From Prosthecodimorpha hirschii (GTDB lineage Bacteria > Pseudomonadota > Alphaproteobacteria > Rhizobiales > Ancalomicrobiaceae), in assembly GCF_001305515.1 (NCBI RefSeq), contig NZ_LJYW01000001.1:220226-284225 (forward strand): 64,000 nt of DNA. Reading direction: 5' to 3'. Each line of letters starts with the position of its first letter. The first letter of the stretch is position 1. The notes below the pieces were generated by a model that was given only the letters and a program-made list of their open reading frames with translations, searched no databases and was not told where the DNA came from. Of this stretch, positions 19,137 through 27,223 are shown one piece after another. The position numbers were made by a program, and so were the translations under genes.

Positions 19137-19748
19137 ATGGACGACCGGCAGCCGACGCATCGCGGATATGCCCTCCTGCGCCACATCGCGCGGGTGCCGC
19201 TGGTCATCCTGGTCGCGCTGTCCTTCCTGATCGACGATGTCGTCTTCGCGGCGATCCGGCCGGTCTTCCGCTGGCTGGCGGAACTGCGCCTGTTCGCCCG
19301 CCTCGGCGAAGCGATCCACCGTCTGCCGCCCTACCCGTCCCTGCTCCTGTTCCTGATCCCCTTCGCGGCGATCTGGCCGCCGAAGCTCTATGCCGTCTAC
19401 CTGATGGCGACCGGCCATTTCATCGCCGGCCTCGCCGTCTATCTGGCGCTCAAGATTTTCGGCTTCATGGCCATCGAGCGCCTGTTCCATGTCACCCGCG
19501 ACAAGCTGTTGAGCATCGGCTGGTTCGCCTGGTGCTACGGCAAGGTGATGGGCTGGCGCGACTGGGCCTTCGGCATCGTCAAGGCGACCCGGGCCTGGCA
19601 GATTGCGGCCGCCTTCGCAAAGGCGCTCAAGGCGCGGCTGCGCGGCCTGCTCGGCCGGGTGCGCGCGGCACTGGCGCCATTCCTCGCGGCGGCACGGGTC
19701 GCGGCCTTGCGCTTCGGCCGCTGGCTCAGGGCGCTGTCGGCACGTTGA
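19137..19748 (+). CDS. Uncharacterised membrane protein
   Basis: The 203-residue protein has two or three hydrophobic segments: about residues 18-45 (VPLVILVALSFLIDDVVF), 65-85 (LLLFLIPFAAIWP) and 92-112. A long basic C-terminal helix follows, rich in Arg and Ala. Start ATG 19137 follows GAGGGGTGG. I do not recognise a named family; similar small basic membrane proteins are usually listed as hypothetical. It is transcribed divergently from bmt and upstream of the isochorismatase-like gene, with no visible coupling. Confidence 0.75.
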   Translation: MDDRQPTHRGYALLRHIARVPLVILVALSFLIDDVVFAAIRPVFRWLAELRLFARLGEAIHRLPPYPSLLLFLIPFAAIWPPKLYAVYLMATGHFIAGLAVYLALKIFGFMAIERLFHVTRDKLLSIGWFAWCYGKVMGWRDWAFGIVKATRAWQIAAAFAKALKARLRGLLGRVRAALAPFLAAARVAALRFGRWLRALSAR

Positions 19749-19874
19749 TCCGGGACCTCACTCCCGCGGCATTCTGCGATGGCGCGATCTGTCCGCTCTT
19801 CGTCCGTCGCGGTGCTTTCGGCTTTTCGCCCCAAGACTAGGCTCGTATCCGTACTCGAACCGAGGGAGACGAGA

Positions 19875-20441
19875 ATGTCCGACCTGAAGACCGCCCTGAT
19901 CGTCATCGACGTGCAGGAGTCGTTCCGCCACCGCCCCTATTTCACGCCCGTCGGCCTCGACGCCTATCTGGAGCGCCAGCAGGCGCTGATCGACGGCGCC
20001 AAGACCGCCGGCATCCCGGTCGTCCAGATCTTCCATGTCGAGGATCAGGGCCCCTTCGCGCTCGCCTCCGGCCATGTGGTGCCGCTGGCGCCGCTCGCGA
20101 TCGCGCCGGATGCCGTCTTCCACAAGCGCCGGCATTCGGCGCTGGTCGGGACCGGCCTCGATGTCTGGCTGACCAGCCATGGCATCGGCCGGCTGGTCGT
20201 CTCCGGCATCCGCACCGAGCAGTGCTGCGAGACGACCACCCGGCACGCCTCCGATCTCGGCTACAAGGTCGACTTCTGCACCGAGGCGACGCACAGCTTC
20301 CCGATGACCGATGCCGCGGGGCGCGTCTGGAGCCCGGCCGAGATCGCGGCCCGCACCGAACTGGTGCTCGCCGGCCGCTTCGCCCGGATCGTGACCGTCG
20401 CCGAGGCGCTCGGTTCCCTGCCCGCCCGGATCGCCGCATGA
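19875..20441 (+). CDS. Isochorismatase-family cysteine hydrolase
   Basis: The 188-residue protein has the family's catalytic set: Asp in LIVIDVQESF, Lys in VFHKRRHSAL and Cys in GIRTEQCCETT. Members hydrolyse isochorismate, nicotinamide or other small amides; the substrate is not decided here. The ATG follows GAGGGAGACG. The stop overlaps the start of the GlxA-type regulator by four bases, so the two are co-translated, and the pair may serve amide or amine metabolism together with the adjacent transporter. Confidence 0.87.
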   Translation: MSDLKTALIVIDVQESFRHRPYFTPVGLDAYLERQQALIDGAKTAGIPVVQIFHVEDQGPFALASGHVVPLAPLAIAPDAVFHKRRHSALVGTGLDVWLTSHGIGRLVVSGIRTEQCCETTTRHASDLGYKVDFCTEATHSFPMTDAAGRVWSPAEIAARTELVLAGRFARIVTVAEALGSLPARIAA

Positions 20442-21502
20442 CGGACGTGCCGCCCCCGGTCCCCCCGAAAGCGATGGTCGGCGCCGGCATCCCGGCCGGG
20501 ATCGTGCCGGTGGTCGCCGTGGTGCCGCCGCGGGTGCTGCTGCTCGATCTCGCCGGGCCGATCGAGGTGCTGCGCAAGGCCAATCTCGAACAGGAGGCGG
20601 TGCGCTTCGAGGTGAGCTATGTGGCGCCGGCCGGGTCGGCCGGCAGTTCCATCGGCCTCGACCTCGCCGGTCTCGCCCCCCTGCCCGACCGTCTCGCCCC
20701 CGGCACGATCCTGATCGTGCCGGGCAGCACCGAAGTGCCGCTCGGCGGGGTGAGGCCCGGCGAGGACCGGGACGGCGCGGCGGAGCGGGAGATCGTGCGC
20801 TGGCTCGCCCGCGTCGCCGGACCAGCCGGCAGGCCGGATGGCGGGCGAACCGCCGGCATCCGGCTGGTCTCGATCTGCTCGGGCGCACTGCTCGCCGCCC
20901 GGGCCGGCCTCCTGGAAGGCCGCGACTGCACCACCCACCATGCCTGTCTCGACGAACTCGCCCGCCTCGCCCCGACCGCGCGGGTGCGCGAGAACCGGCT
21001 TTTCGTCGACGACGGCGACGTGCTGACCTCGGCCGGGATCACGGCCGGAATCGACCTGATGCTGCATCTGGTCGCCCGCATCGCCGGGCCGGCCGTGGCA
21101 CTGTCGGTCGCGCGCTATCTGGTCGTCTATCTGCGACGAACCGGCCAGGACCCGCAGCTCTCGCCCTGGCTCGAGGGGCGCAACCACATCCATCCGGCGG
21201 TCCACCGCGCGCAGGATGCGGTCGCGGCCGAGCCGGCGCGCGACTGGTCTGTGGCGAGCCTCGCCCGCGTCGCCGGGACGAGCCCGCGCAATCTGTCGCG
21301 GCTCTTCAACGAACATGCCGGTTCGAGCGTGACCGACTATGTCAACCGCATCCGCCTGGCGCTCGCCCGCGACCTGCTGGCCGGCTCGCGTCTCGACATG
21401 GAGACCGTCGCCGAACGCGCCGGCTTCGGCTCGACCCGCCAGTTGCGCCGTGCCTGGGGGCGGGTGCATGACGCGCCGCCGAGCCGAATGCGCGGCGAAT
21501 AG
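20438..21502 (+). CDS. GlxA-family AraC-type transcriptional regulator
   Basis: The 354-residue protein has an N-terminal DJ-1/PfpI-like domain (VVPPRVLLLDLAGPIEVL, then SICSGALLAARAGLL with the nucleophile-elbow Cys) and a C-terminal AraC helix-turn-helix pair (SVASLARVAGTSPRNLSRLF, ETVAERAGFGSTRQLRRAW). Family members sense small metabolites such as betaine, carnitine or arginine. Start ATG 20438 overlaps the hydrolase stop. The gene is convergent with the ABC permease at 21545 and could control the hydrolase operon or the polyamine-type importer. Confidence 0.9.
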   Translation: MTDVPPPVPPKAMVGAGIPAGIVPVVAVVPPRVLLLDLAGPIEVLRKANLEQEAVRFEVSYVAPAGSAGSSIGLDLAGLAPLPDRLAPGTILIVPGSTEVPLGGVRPGEDRDGAAEREIVRWLARVAGPAGRPDGGRTAGIRLVSICSGALLAARAGLLEGRDCTTHHACLDELARLAPTARVRENRLFVDDGDVLTSAGITAGIDLMLHLVARIAGPAVALSVARYLVVYLRRTGQDPQLSPWLEGRNHIHPAVHRAQDAVAAEPARDWSVASLARVAGTSPRNLSRLFNEHAGSSVTDYVNRIRLALARDLLAGSRLDMETVAERAGFGSTRQLRRAWGRVHDAPPSRMRGE

Positions 21503-21544
21503 GCTTGCCGGCCGGCGTCCTCCGACCGGGGCCGTCGGCAGCGC

Positions 21545-22363
21545 CTACCGCTGCCGCCCGCCGCCGCGCAGTTGTGTCAACAAGATCAGCACCGTGGTGG
21601 CGGCGATCATGATGCTCGAGATCGCCGCGATGGTCGGGTCGATTTGGTCGCGCAGCGAGGCGAACATGTTGCGGGTCAGCGTGGAATTCGGCCCGCCCGA
21701 TATGAAGATCGCAACGACCACCTCGTCGAAGCTGGTCAGGAAGGCGAAGATCGCCGCGGTGACCAGCGGGAACCGGATCTGCGGCATCACCACCAGGAAG
21801 AAGGCCCGCGCCCGCGAGGCGCCGAGGCTCTGGGCGGCACGCTCCTGGTTGGCGTCGAAGCTCTTCAGCGCCGAGGTGACGATGACCAGCACGATCGGGA
21901 TGGCCAGCACCGCATGGGCGAGCACGATGCCGATCAGCGAATTGACCAGCTTCAGCTGCACATAGGCATAGAAGATCGCGATGCCGACCAGGATCACCGG
22001 CACGATGATCGGCGTCATCAGGAGCCAGAAGCCGAGATTGCCGAACCAGAAGCGCGAATGGAAGAAGCCGTAGGCGGCGGCGGTGCCGAGCGGGGTGGCG
22101 ATCAGCGCCGTCAGGATGCCGGCCTTGAGCGAGGTCGCGGTCGCATCCATCCAGGAGGCGGAGGCGAAATAGGCCTCGTACCAGCGCAGCGACCAGCGGC
22201 GCGGCGGAAATTCGAGATATTGCGAGTCCGAGAAGGACATCGGCACCACGATCAGCGTCGGCAGCACCAGGAAGGCCAGCGTCAGGATGCCGAGCGCATA
22301 GAGCCAGAGCCGGTTGCGGTGGGTGATCTGGGTTTCCGAGGCGGGGCGGTCGAGCCAGGACAT
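21545..22363 (-). CDS. ABC transporter permease, spermidine/putrescine type (PotC-like)
   Basis: The 272-residue inner-membrane protein has six hydrophobic segments and the coupling motif ERAAQSLGASRARAFFLVVMPQ. The order of the segments and the FAFLTSFDEVVVAIFISG stretch are typical of PotC/PotI permeases. The start ATG overlaps the stop of the upstream permease by one base. It is the last gene of a four-gene importer operon (binding protein, ATPase, two permeases). Confidence 0.92.
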   Translation of the reverse strand: MSWLDRPASETQITHRNRLWLYALGILTLAFLVLPTLIVVPMSFSDSQYLEFPPRRWSLRWYEAYFASASWMDATATSLKAGILTALIATPLGTAAAYGFFHSRFWFGNLGFWLLMTPIIVPVILVGIAIFYAYVQLKLVNSLIGIVLAHAVLAIPIVLVIVTSALKSFDANQERAAQSLGASRARAFFLVVMPQIRFPLVTAAIFAFLTSFDEVVVAIFISGGPNSTLTRNMFASLRDQIDPTIAAISSIMIAATTVLILLTQLRGGGRQR

Positions 22364-23280
22364 CAGCCGTGCCCTCCGCCGAAGAGATCGACGCCGCGCG
22401 CGAGCCGGCCGGCCAGCCAGAGCAGCGCGAAGGTCACGACCAAGAGCACCACGCCGAGCGCGCTGGCCGCGCCCCAGTTGAAGAAGACCTCGATATTGTC
22501 CGCGATCCGGTTCGACACCATCGTCACCTTGCCGCCGCCGAGCACGGCCGGCGTCACGTAGAAGCCGAGGCACAGGATGAACACGATCATCCCCCCGGCG
22601 GTCAGTCCCGGCACGGAGAGCGGCAGGAACACCTTGGCGAAGGCTTGGCTCGGCGTCGCCCCGAGGCTGGAAGCCGCGCGCAGGAGGTCGCGGTCGATCG
22701 CCCGCATGGCGCCGTAGAGCGGCAGCACCAGGAAGGGCAGCAGGACATGGACCATGCCGATCAGCGTGCCGGTCTGGTTGTGGACCAGCGGCAGCGGCTC
22801 GCTCCACAGGCCCGCCTTGATGCCCCAGGTGTTGATCAGCCCGGTCCGCTGCAGGAGCACGAGCCAGGCATAGGTGCGCACCAGGAGCGAGGTCCAGAAG
22901 GGCAGCAGCACCGCGATCATGCACAGATTGGCGACCCGCTCCGGCAGCTGCGACAGGAAATAGGCCAGCGGATAGCCGACCAGCACGCAGATGGCGGTGG
23001 TCAGGCCGGCGATCTGGAAGGTCGCCACGAAGGTGCGCATGTAGGACGGCTGTTCGATCATGCGCTGGTAGTTGACCAGGCTGACGCTGCCGTCGTCGCC
23101 GACGAAGGAGAGCCAGAACAGCCAGGCGGTCGGGATCGCCATGGTGACGATCACCAGCACCAGCGCCGGCACGGCCAGGCCGAACAGGGCCAGCCTTTCG
23201 AAGGCATGGTCGCGGCGCAGGGCCGCGGCGTTGCAGTCGCCCGCCGGCGCGGTCGCTGCGGAACCGGTCGGCAGGGTCAT
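22363..23280 (-). CDS. ABC transporter permease, spermidine/putrescine type (PotB-like)
   Basis: The 305-residue protein has an N-terminal cytoplasmic stretch of about 30 residues and six membrane segments. The coupling loop is LLRAASSLGATPSQAFAKVFLPLS. LPFWTSLLVRTYAWLVLLQ is the PotB/PotH-type external loop and helix. Its ATG overlaps the ATPase stop codon by four bases, and its stop overlaps the next permease start. Confidence 0.92.
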   Translation of the reverse strand: MTLPTGSAATAPAGDCNAAALRRDHAFERLALFGLAVPALVLVIVTMAIPTAWLFWLSFVGDDGSVSLVNYQRMIEQPSYMRTFVATFQIAGLTTAICVLVGYPLAYFLSQLPERVANLCMIAVLLPFWTSLLVRTYAWLVLLQRTGLINTWGIKAGLWSEPLPLVHNQTGTLIGMVHVLLPFLVLPLYGAMRAIDRDLLRAASSLGATPSQAFAKVFLPLSVPGLTAGGMIVFILCLGFYVTPAVLGGGKVTMVSNRIADNIEVFFNWGAASALGVVLLVVTFALLWLAGRLARGVDLFGGGHG

Positions 23281-24383
23281 CGGGCACCCTCCCGGTCCTC
23301 GGCGATCAGCACCGTATCCTCCGGCGCGAGGCCGAGCCGCACTGCCGCGCCGCGCTCCGGTAGCGCCGCGCCGAAGGTGCGGACGGTCTGGCGCAGCTGC
23401 AGCGGCGTGCCGTCGGCAAGGCGCACCTGCATCAGGATGGTGTCGCCCTGGTAGACCACATTGGCGAGGACCCCGCCGAAGCGGTTGAACGATCGCCCGG
23501 CATGGCCCCCGGCCCCATCGCCCTCCCCGACCAGTTGCAGCCGTTCGGGCCGGATCATCAGGACATGACGGCCCGAACCGGCCGGTTCGGTCGCCACCGT
23601 CAGGGCCGTGCCGCCGTGATGCCAGACGCCGTCGCGCCGCTCGACCGGCAGGAACGAGGATTCGCCGATGAACTCGGCGACGAAGCGGCTGTTCGGCCGC
23701 TCGTAGATGTCGCGCGGCGCGCCGATCTGGATGATGCGGCCGTGATTGACCACCGCGACCCGGTCCGACATCGTCAGCGCCTCGCGCTGGTCGTGGGTGA
23801 CGTAGACGGTGGTCGAGCCGATCTTCTCGTGCAGCTGGCGGATCTCGATCTGCATCGCCTCGCGCAGCTGCTTGTCGAGCGCGGAGAGCGGCTCGTCCAT
23901 CAGCACGATGCGCGGTTCGAACACGATGGCGCGGGCCAGCGCCACGCGCTGCCGCTGGCCGCCGGACAATTGGTCGATCCGGCGCGGCCCGTAGCCGCCG
24001 AGCTGCACCATGGCGAGCGCGGCCTCGACGCGGCGCGCGATCTCGGCCGCCGCCACGCGCCTGAGCTTCAGCGGGAAGGCGATATTGGCGGCCACGTCCA
24101 TATGCGGGAACAGGGCATAGTTCTGGAACACCATGCCGATGTCGCGCTTGTGCGGGGCGAGCCGCACCACCTCGCGCCCGCCGAAACGGATGCTGCCCCG
24201 ATCGGGCCGCAGGAACCCTGCCAGCGCCATCAGGAGCGTCGTCTTGCCCGAGCCGGACGGCCCGAGCAGGGTCAGGAATTCGCCCGCGCGGATGTCCAGA
24301 TCGACCGCGTCGAGCGCGCGCACCGGCCCATAGGCCTTGGTCAATTCACGGATGGTGATGTCGAGCGCCGCACTTGGACCCAT
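23277..24383 (-). CDS. ABC transporter ATP-binding protein, polyamine type (PotA-like)
   Basis: The 368-residue ATPase has Walker A LGPSGSGKTT, Q-loop FQNYALFPHM, signature LSGGQRQRVALARA, Walker B RIVLMDEPLSALD and switch His in VTHDQREA. The C-terminal 120 residues form a TOBE_2 regulatory domain (RPERLQL, YQGDTILMQVRL). The frame opens upstream, but ATG 24383 gives the usual family start. A 252-base gap separates it from the binding-protein gene; the later genes are tightly overlapped. Confidence 0.93.
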   Translation of the reverse strand: MGPSAALDITIRELTKAYGPVRALDAVDLDIRAGEFLTLLGPSGSGKTTLLMALAGFLRPDRGSIRFGGREVVRLAPHKRDIGMVFQNYALFPHMDVAANIAFPLKLRRVAAAEIARRVEAALAMVQLGGYGPRRIDQLSGGQRQRVALARAIVFEPRIVLMDEPLSALDKQLREAMQIEIRQLHEKIGSTTVYVTHDQREALTMSDRVAVVNHGRIIQIGAPRDIYERPNSRFVAEFIGESSFLPVERRDGVWHHGGTALTVATEPAGSGRHVLMIRPERLQLVGEGDGAGGHAGRSFNRFGGVLANVVYQGDTILMQVRLADGTPLQLRQTVRTFGAALPERGAAVRLGLAPEDTVLIAEDREGAR

Positions 24384-24635
24384 GGGATCGGGAGCCCCTT
24401 CTCGATCGAGCGTCCTGGCACGCCGCCGCGCGCCGCCCCCGGATTTGCGGGCGGGATCGCGATGCAGCGGTCTGTTGCCGGTCTCAGGCGCCGGCGGGCC
24501 GTCCGCCCACCCGTCGCCCGCGAGACCGATGCCGCCGGCGGGCGGCATCGGCGAATGGCAGGGTGGCGGCAGGGTCCCGTCCGTTCGCGCCGGGCGGATC
24601 GAACGGGAGCCTTTCCGCCGGCCCGGCCGACCGTA

Positions 24636-25679
24636 TCACTCGGTCAGGAGGTTCTGATAGGCCGCCGCGGCCGCCGCCTCGTTCTTGATGTACCAGGCGA
24701 GATCGATGGTCAGCTGCTTCTTGGCATTGTCGGGATGCGAGGGCAGCCGCTTGGCATAGCCGGCCTCGATCGCCCCGATCTCGTAGGCGCGCTTGTCGGT
24801 CGGACCGTAGGTGATGTATTTCGTGAATTCGGCCTGGTATTGCGGCTTGCTGATCTCGGCCAGGAACTTCATCGCCAGGTCCTTGTTCGGCGCCCCCTTG
24901 GCGATGGCGTAGCAGTCGTAGTCGAGCAGGGCCTGATTGAACGTATAGGCGACCTTGGCACCGTCCTTGGCGACCACGTCGAAGCGGCCGTTCCAGCCGG
25001 TGACCATGTCGACCTCGCCGTCCTTCATCAGCTGCGCATGCTGCGCGCCGGACGACCACCAGACCGCGATATGCGGCTTCAGCTCGCGGATCTTCTTGAT
25101 CGCGCGGTCGATGCCGCCGGGCGCCGACAGCACCTCGTAGACCTTCTCGGGCGGCACGCCGTCGGCCATCAGCGCCGGTTCGAGCGCGCCGGCGACGCCC
25201 TTGCGATAGGCGCGCTTGCCGGGGAACTTCTTCACGTCCCAGAAGTCGGCCCAGCTCTGCGGACCGGCATCGCCGTAGGTCTTGGTGTTCCAGGCCAGCA
25301 CGGTCGAGAACACGTCGCCGCCGACGCAGTAGTCCTGCGCGGTGCCGGGCAGGAAGTTCGACACGTCGATGACCTTGTAGTCGAGTTTCTCGAGGATGCC
25401 CTCGGCGCCGGCGCGGGCAGCGCTGCCCGAGCCGCTGGCGACCACGTCCCAGGCGACCGCACCGGCCTTCACCTTCAGGCGCAGGTCGGCGATGCCCGTA
25501 TAGGTCTCCTCCTTGAGGCGGATGCCGAGCGCCTTGGCGGCCGGCTGGAACAGGGCCTTGCTCTGGGCTTCCTGGTAGGAACCGCCGAAGGATACCACCG
25601 TCAGTTCCTGGGCCATGGCCGTGGTCGCCCCCAGAACGGCGGCGAGGGCGGCAAGAATTCCGGCTTTGAGGCTCTGCAT
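24636..25679 (-). CDS. Extracellular solute-binding protein, PotD/PotF-like
   Basis: The 347-residue protein has a signal peptide cut after ATTAMA and a PotD-type fold: LTVVSFGGSYQEAQSKALFQP, WDVVASGSGSAAR, AWNTKTYGDAGPQSWADFWD and VWWSSGAQHAQLMKDGEVDM. The ribosome binding site GGGAGAG precedes ATG 25679. The family binds polyamines and other cationic or amino-acid-like solutes. The neighbouring FAD amine-oxidase gene suggests an amine, but exact ligand residues were not mapped. It heads the importer operon. Confidence 0.9.
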   Translation of the reverse strand: MQSLKAGILAALAAVLGATTAMAQELTVVSFGGSYQEAQSKALFQPAAKALGIRLKEETYTGIADLRLKVKAGAVAWDVVASGSGSAARAGAEGILEKLDYKVIDVSNFLPGTAQDYCVGGDVFSTVLAWNTKTYGDAGPQSWADFWDVKKFPGKRAYRKGVAGALEPALMADGVPPEKVYEVLSAPGGIDRAIKKIRELKPHIAVWWSSGAQHAQLMKDGEVDMVTGWNGRFDVVAKDGAKVAYTFNQALLDYDCYAIAKGAPNKDLAMKFLAEISKPQYQAEFTKYITYGPTDKRAYEIGAIEAGYAKRLPSHPDNAKKQLTIDLAWYIKNEAAAAAAYQNLLTE

Positions 25680-25768
25680 CGCGTCTCTCCCTGCAAGCGA
25701 TATGTCGACGGGTCGATGGTTCTGATGCGGGGGTCCGTCGCCTCCCCGCGCCTTTTCTGGCTGCGCCG

Positions 25769-27064
25769 TCAGCTCCGCCGATCCCTCCAGCGGTAATAGA
25801 GGATCGAGGGCGCGAGGAACCAGGGATTGCCGGTGTAGAAGGGCCGGGTCTGGAAGCCGAGCCCGTCGAAGGCGGTCGCACCCTCCTTCAGCCCGACGAT
25901 CTGCTGGCCGATGCGCATGCCGAGATAGCTCGCCATGCCGACGCCGGAGCCGCAGTAACCCATCGCGTACCACAGCCCCTCGTGGCGCCCGACATGAGCC
26001 AGCTCATCGAAACTGTAGGCGACGAAGCCCATCCAGGACCGCGCGATGCGCGTGCCGGCGAGATCGGGGAAGATGCGCACCATGTCGGCGAGCAGCTTCG
26101 GCCCGCTCGCGCGCGGATCGGTTTCCGACAGCGACACCCGGCCGCCGAACAGGATGCGGCGCCGGTCCGGCGAGGCGCGGTAGTAGTAGACCACCTTGCG
26201 GCTGTCGGTGATGTGCCGGCCGCTCGGGAACAGCCGCTCGACGGTCGCCTCGGGCAGTTCCTCGGTGGCGATGATGTAGCTGCCGATCGGGATCACCCGG
26301 CGCCGCAGCCAGGGCGTCAGCGGCCCGGTATAACCGTTGGTGGCGACGAGCACGTCGCGGGCGGCGATCCGCCCCTTCGGCGTCGTCACCGTGAAGCCGG
26401 TCGCGGTCTTCTCGATCGCAGTCGCCGGACAGCGGCCCACCAGGGTCGCCCCGGCCTGCCGCACCCGGTCGAGCAGGCTCTGATGGTAGCGCGCCGGGTC
26501 CACCGAGACATGCTGCGGCTGGACCACACCGCCATGATAGAAGTCCGAGCCGATCTCCGCGCGCTGGGCGCTGCGGGCGACCATGTGGGCCTCGGTCTCC
26601 AGGCCCTTCGGCTGGTTGGCGAAGGTCTGCGCCAGGGCCTCGTACTCGGCCGCGCTATGGGCGGCATGGAAGCGGCCGCGGCGAACGAGGTCGCAGTCGA
26701 TCCCCTCCGCGACGATGAAATCCTTCAGGAAGGCGAGCGAGTTCTGCCCTTCCCTGATGATCCGGAAGGCGCGCTCCGGCCCGTGGCGGCGGGCGAGCGC
26801 ATCGAAGCCCGGCTTGACGCTGGTCGAGACCTGCCCGCCATTGCGGGTCGAGCAGCCGAAGCCCAGATCCTCGGCATCGATCACCACGGTCGCGCGCCCC
26901 GCGCGGGCGGTCTGCAACGCGGCGTGCAGGCCGGTATAGCCGGAGCCGATCACGACGACATCGGCTTTAGCCGGCAAAACCCCCGATCCGGCTGCCGCAC
27001 GGGGCGTCCGATCCCACCAATAACAATCGGGTCTGAAGTCTGCCGCGAACAAATCGGCCGTCAC
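25769..27064 (-). CDS. FAD-dependent amine oxidoreductase (PuuB/DadA-like)
   Basis: The 431-residue protein has a DAO-type FAD-binding motif (ADVVVIGSGYTGLHAALQ), the family stretch GFGCSTRNGGQVSTSVKPG, LVATNGYTGPLTPWLRR and a C-terminal GYCGSGVGMASYLG. Members oxidise gamma-glutamylputrescine, glycine or other amines. The start is GTG 27064, with GGGAGG six bases upstream. It ends 89 bases before the binding-protein gene, in the same direction, so import and oxidation of an amine are probably one operon. PuuB-like function is inferred; other puu genes are absent from the window. Confidence 0.87.
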   Translation of the reverse strand: MTADLFAADFRPDCYWWDRTPRAAAGSGVLPAKADVVVIGSGYTGLHAALQTARAGRATVVIDAEDLGFGCSTRNGGQVSTSVKPGFDALARRHGPERAFRIIREGQNSLAFLKDFIVAEGIDCDLVRRGRFHAAHSAAEYEALAQTFANQPKGLETEAHMVARSAQRAEIGSDFYHGGVVQPQHVSVDPARYHQSLLDRVRQAGATLVGRCPATAIEKTATGFTVTTPKGRIAARDVLVATNGYTGPLTPWLRRRVIPIGSYIIATEELPEATVERLFPSGRHITDSRKVVYYYRASPDRRRILFGGRVSLSETDPRASGPKLLADMVRIFPDLAGTRIARSWMGFVAYSFDELAHVGRHEGLWYAMGYCGSGVGMASYLGMRIGQQIVGLKEGATAFDGLGFQTRPFYTGNPWFLAPSILYYRWRDRRS

Positions 27065-27223
27065 CCGGAGCCTCCCACGCCTGGACCTGTCGTCACCAGG
27101 ACGTTGCCATTCGATGACAGTAGTGTGTCACTCGAATTGGACTGCCCATAAGGTCCACTCTGGAGATTTCGAGCAGACCGATCCGGGCCGGAGAAAGCGG
27201 GGACGGAGGGCCGACGGCGCCGT

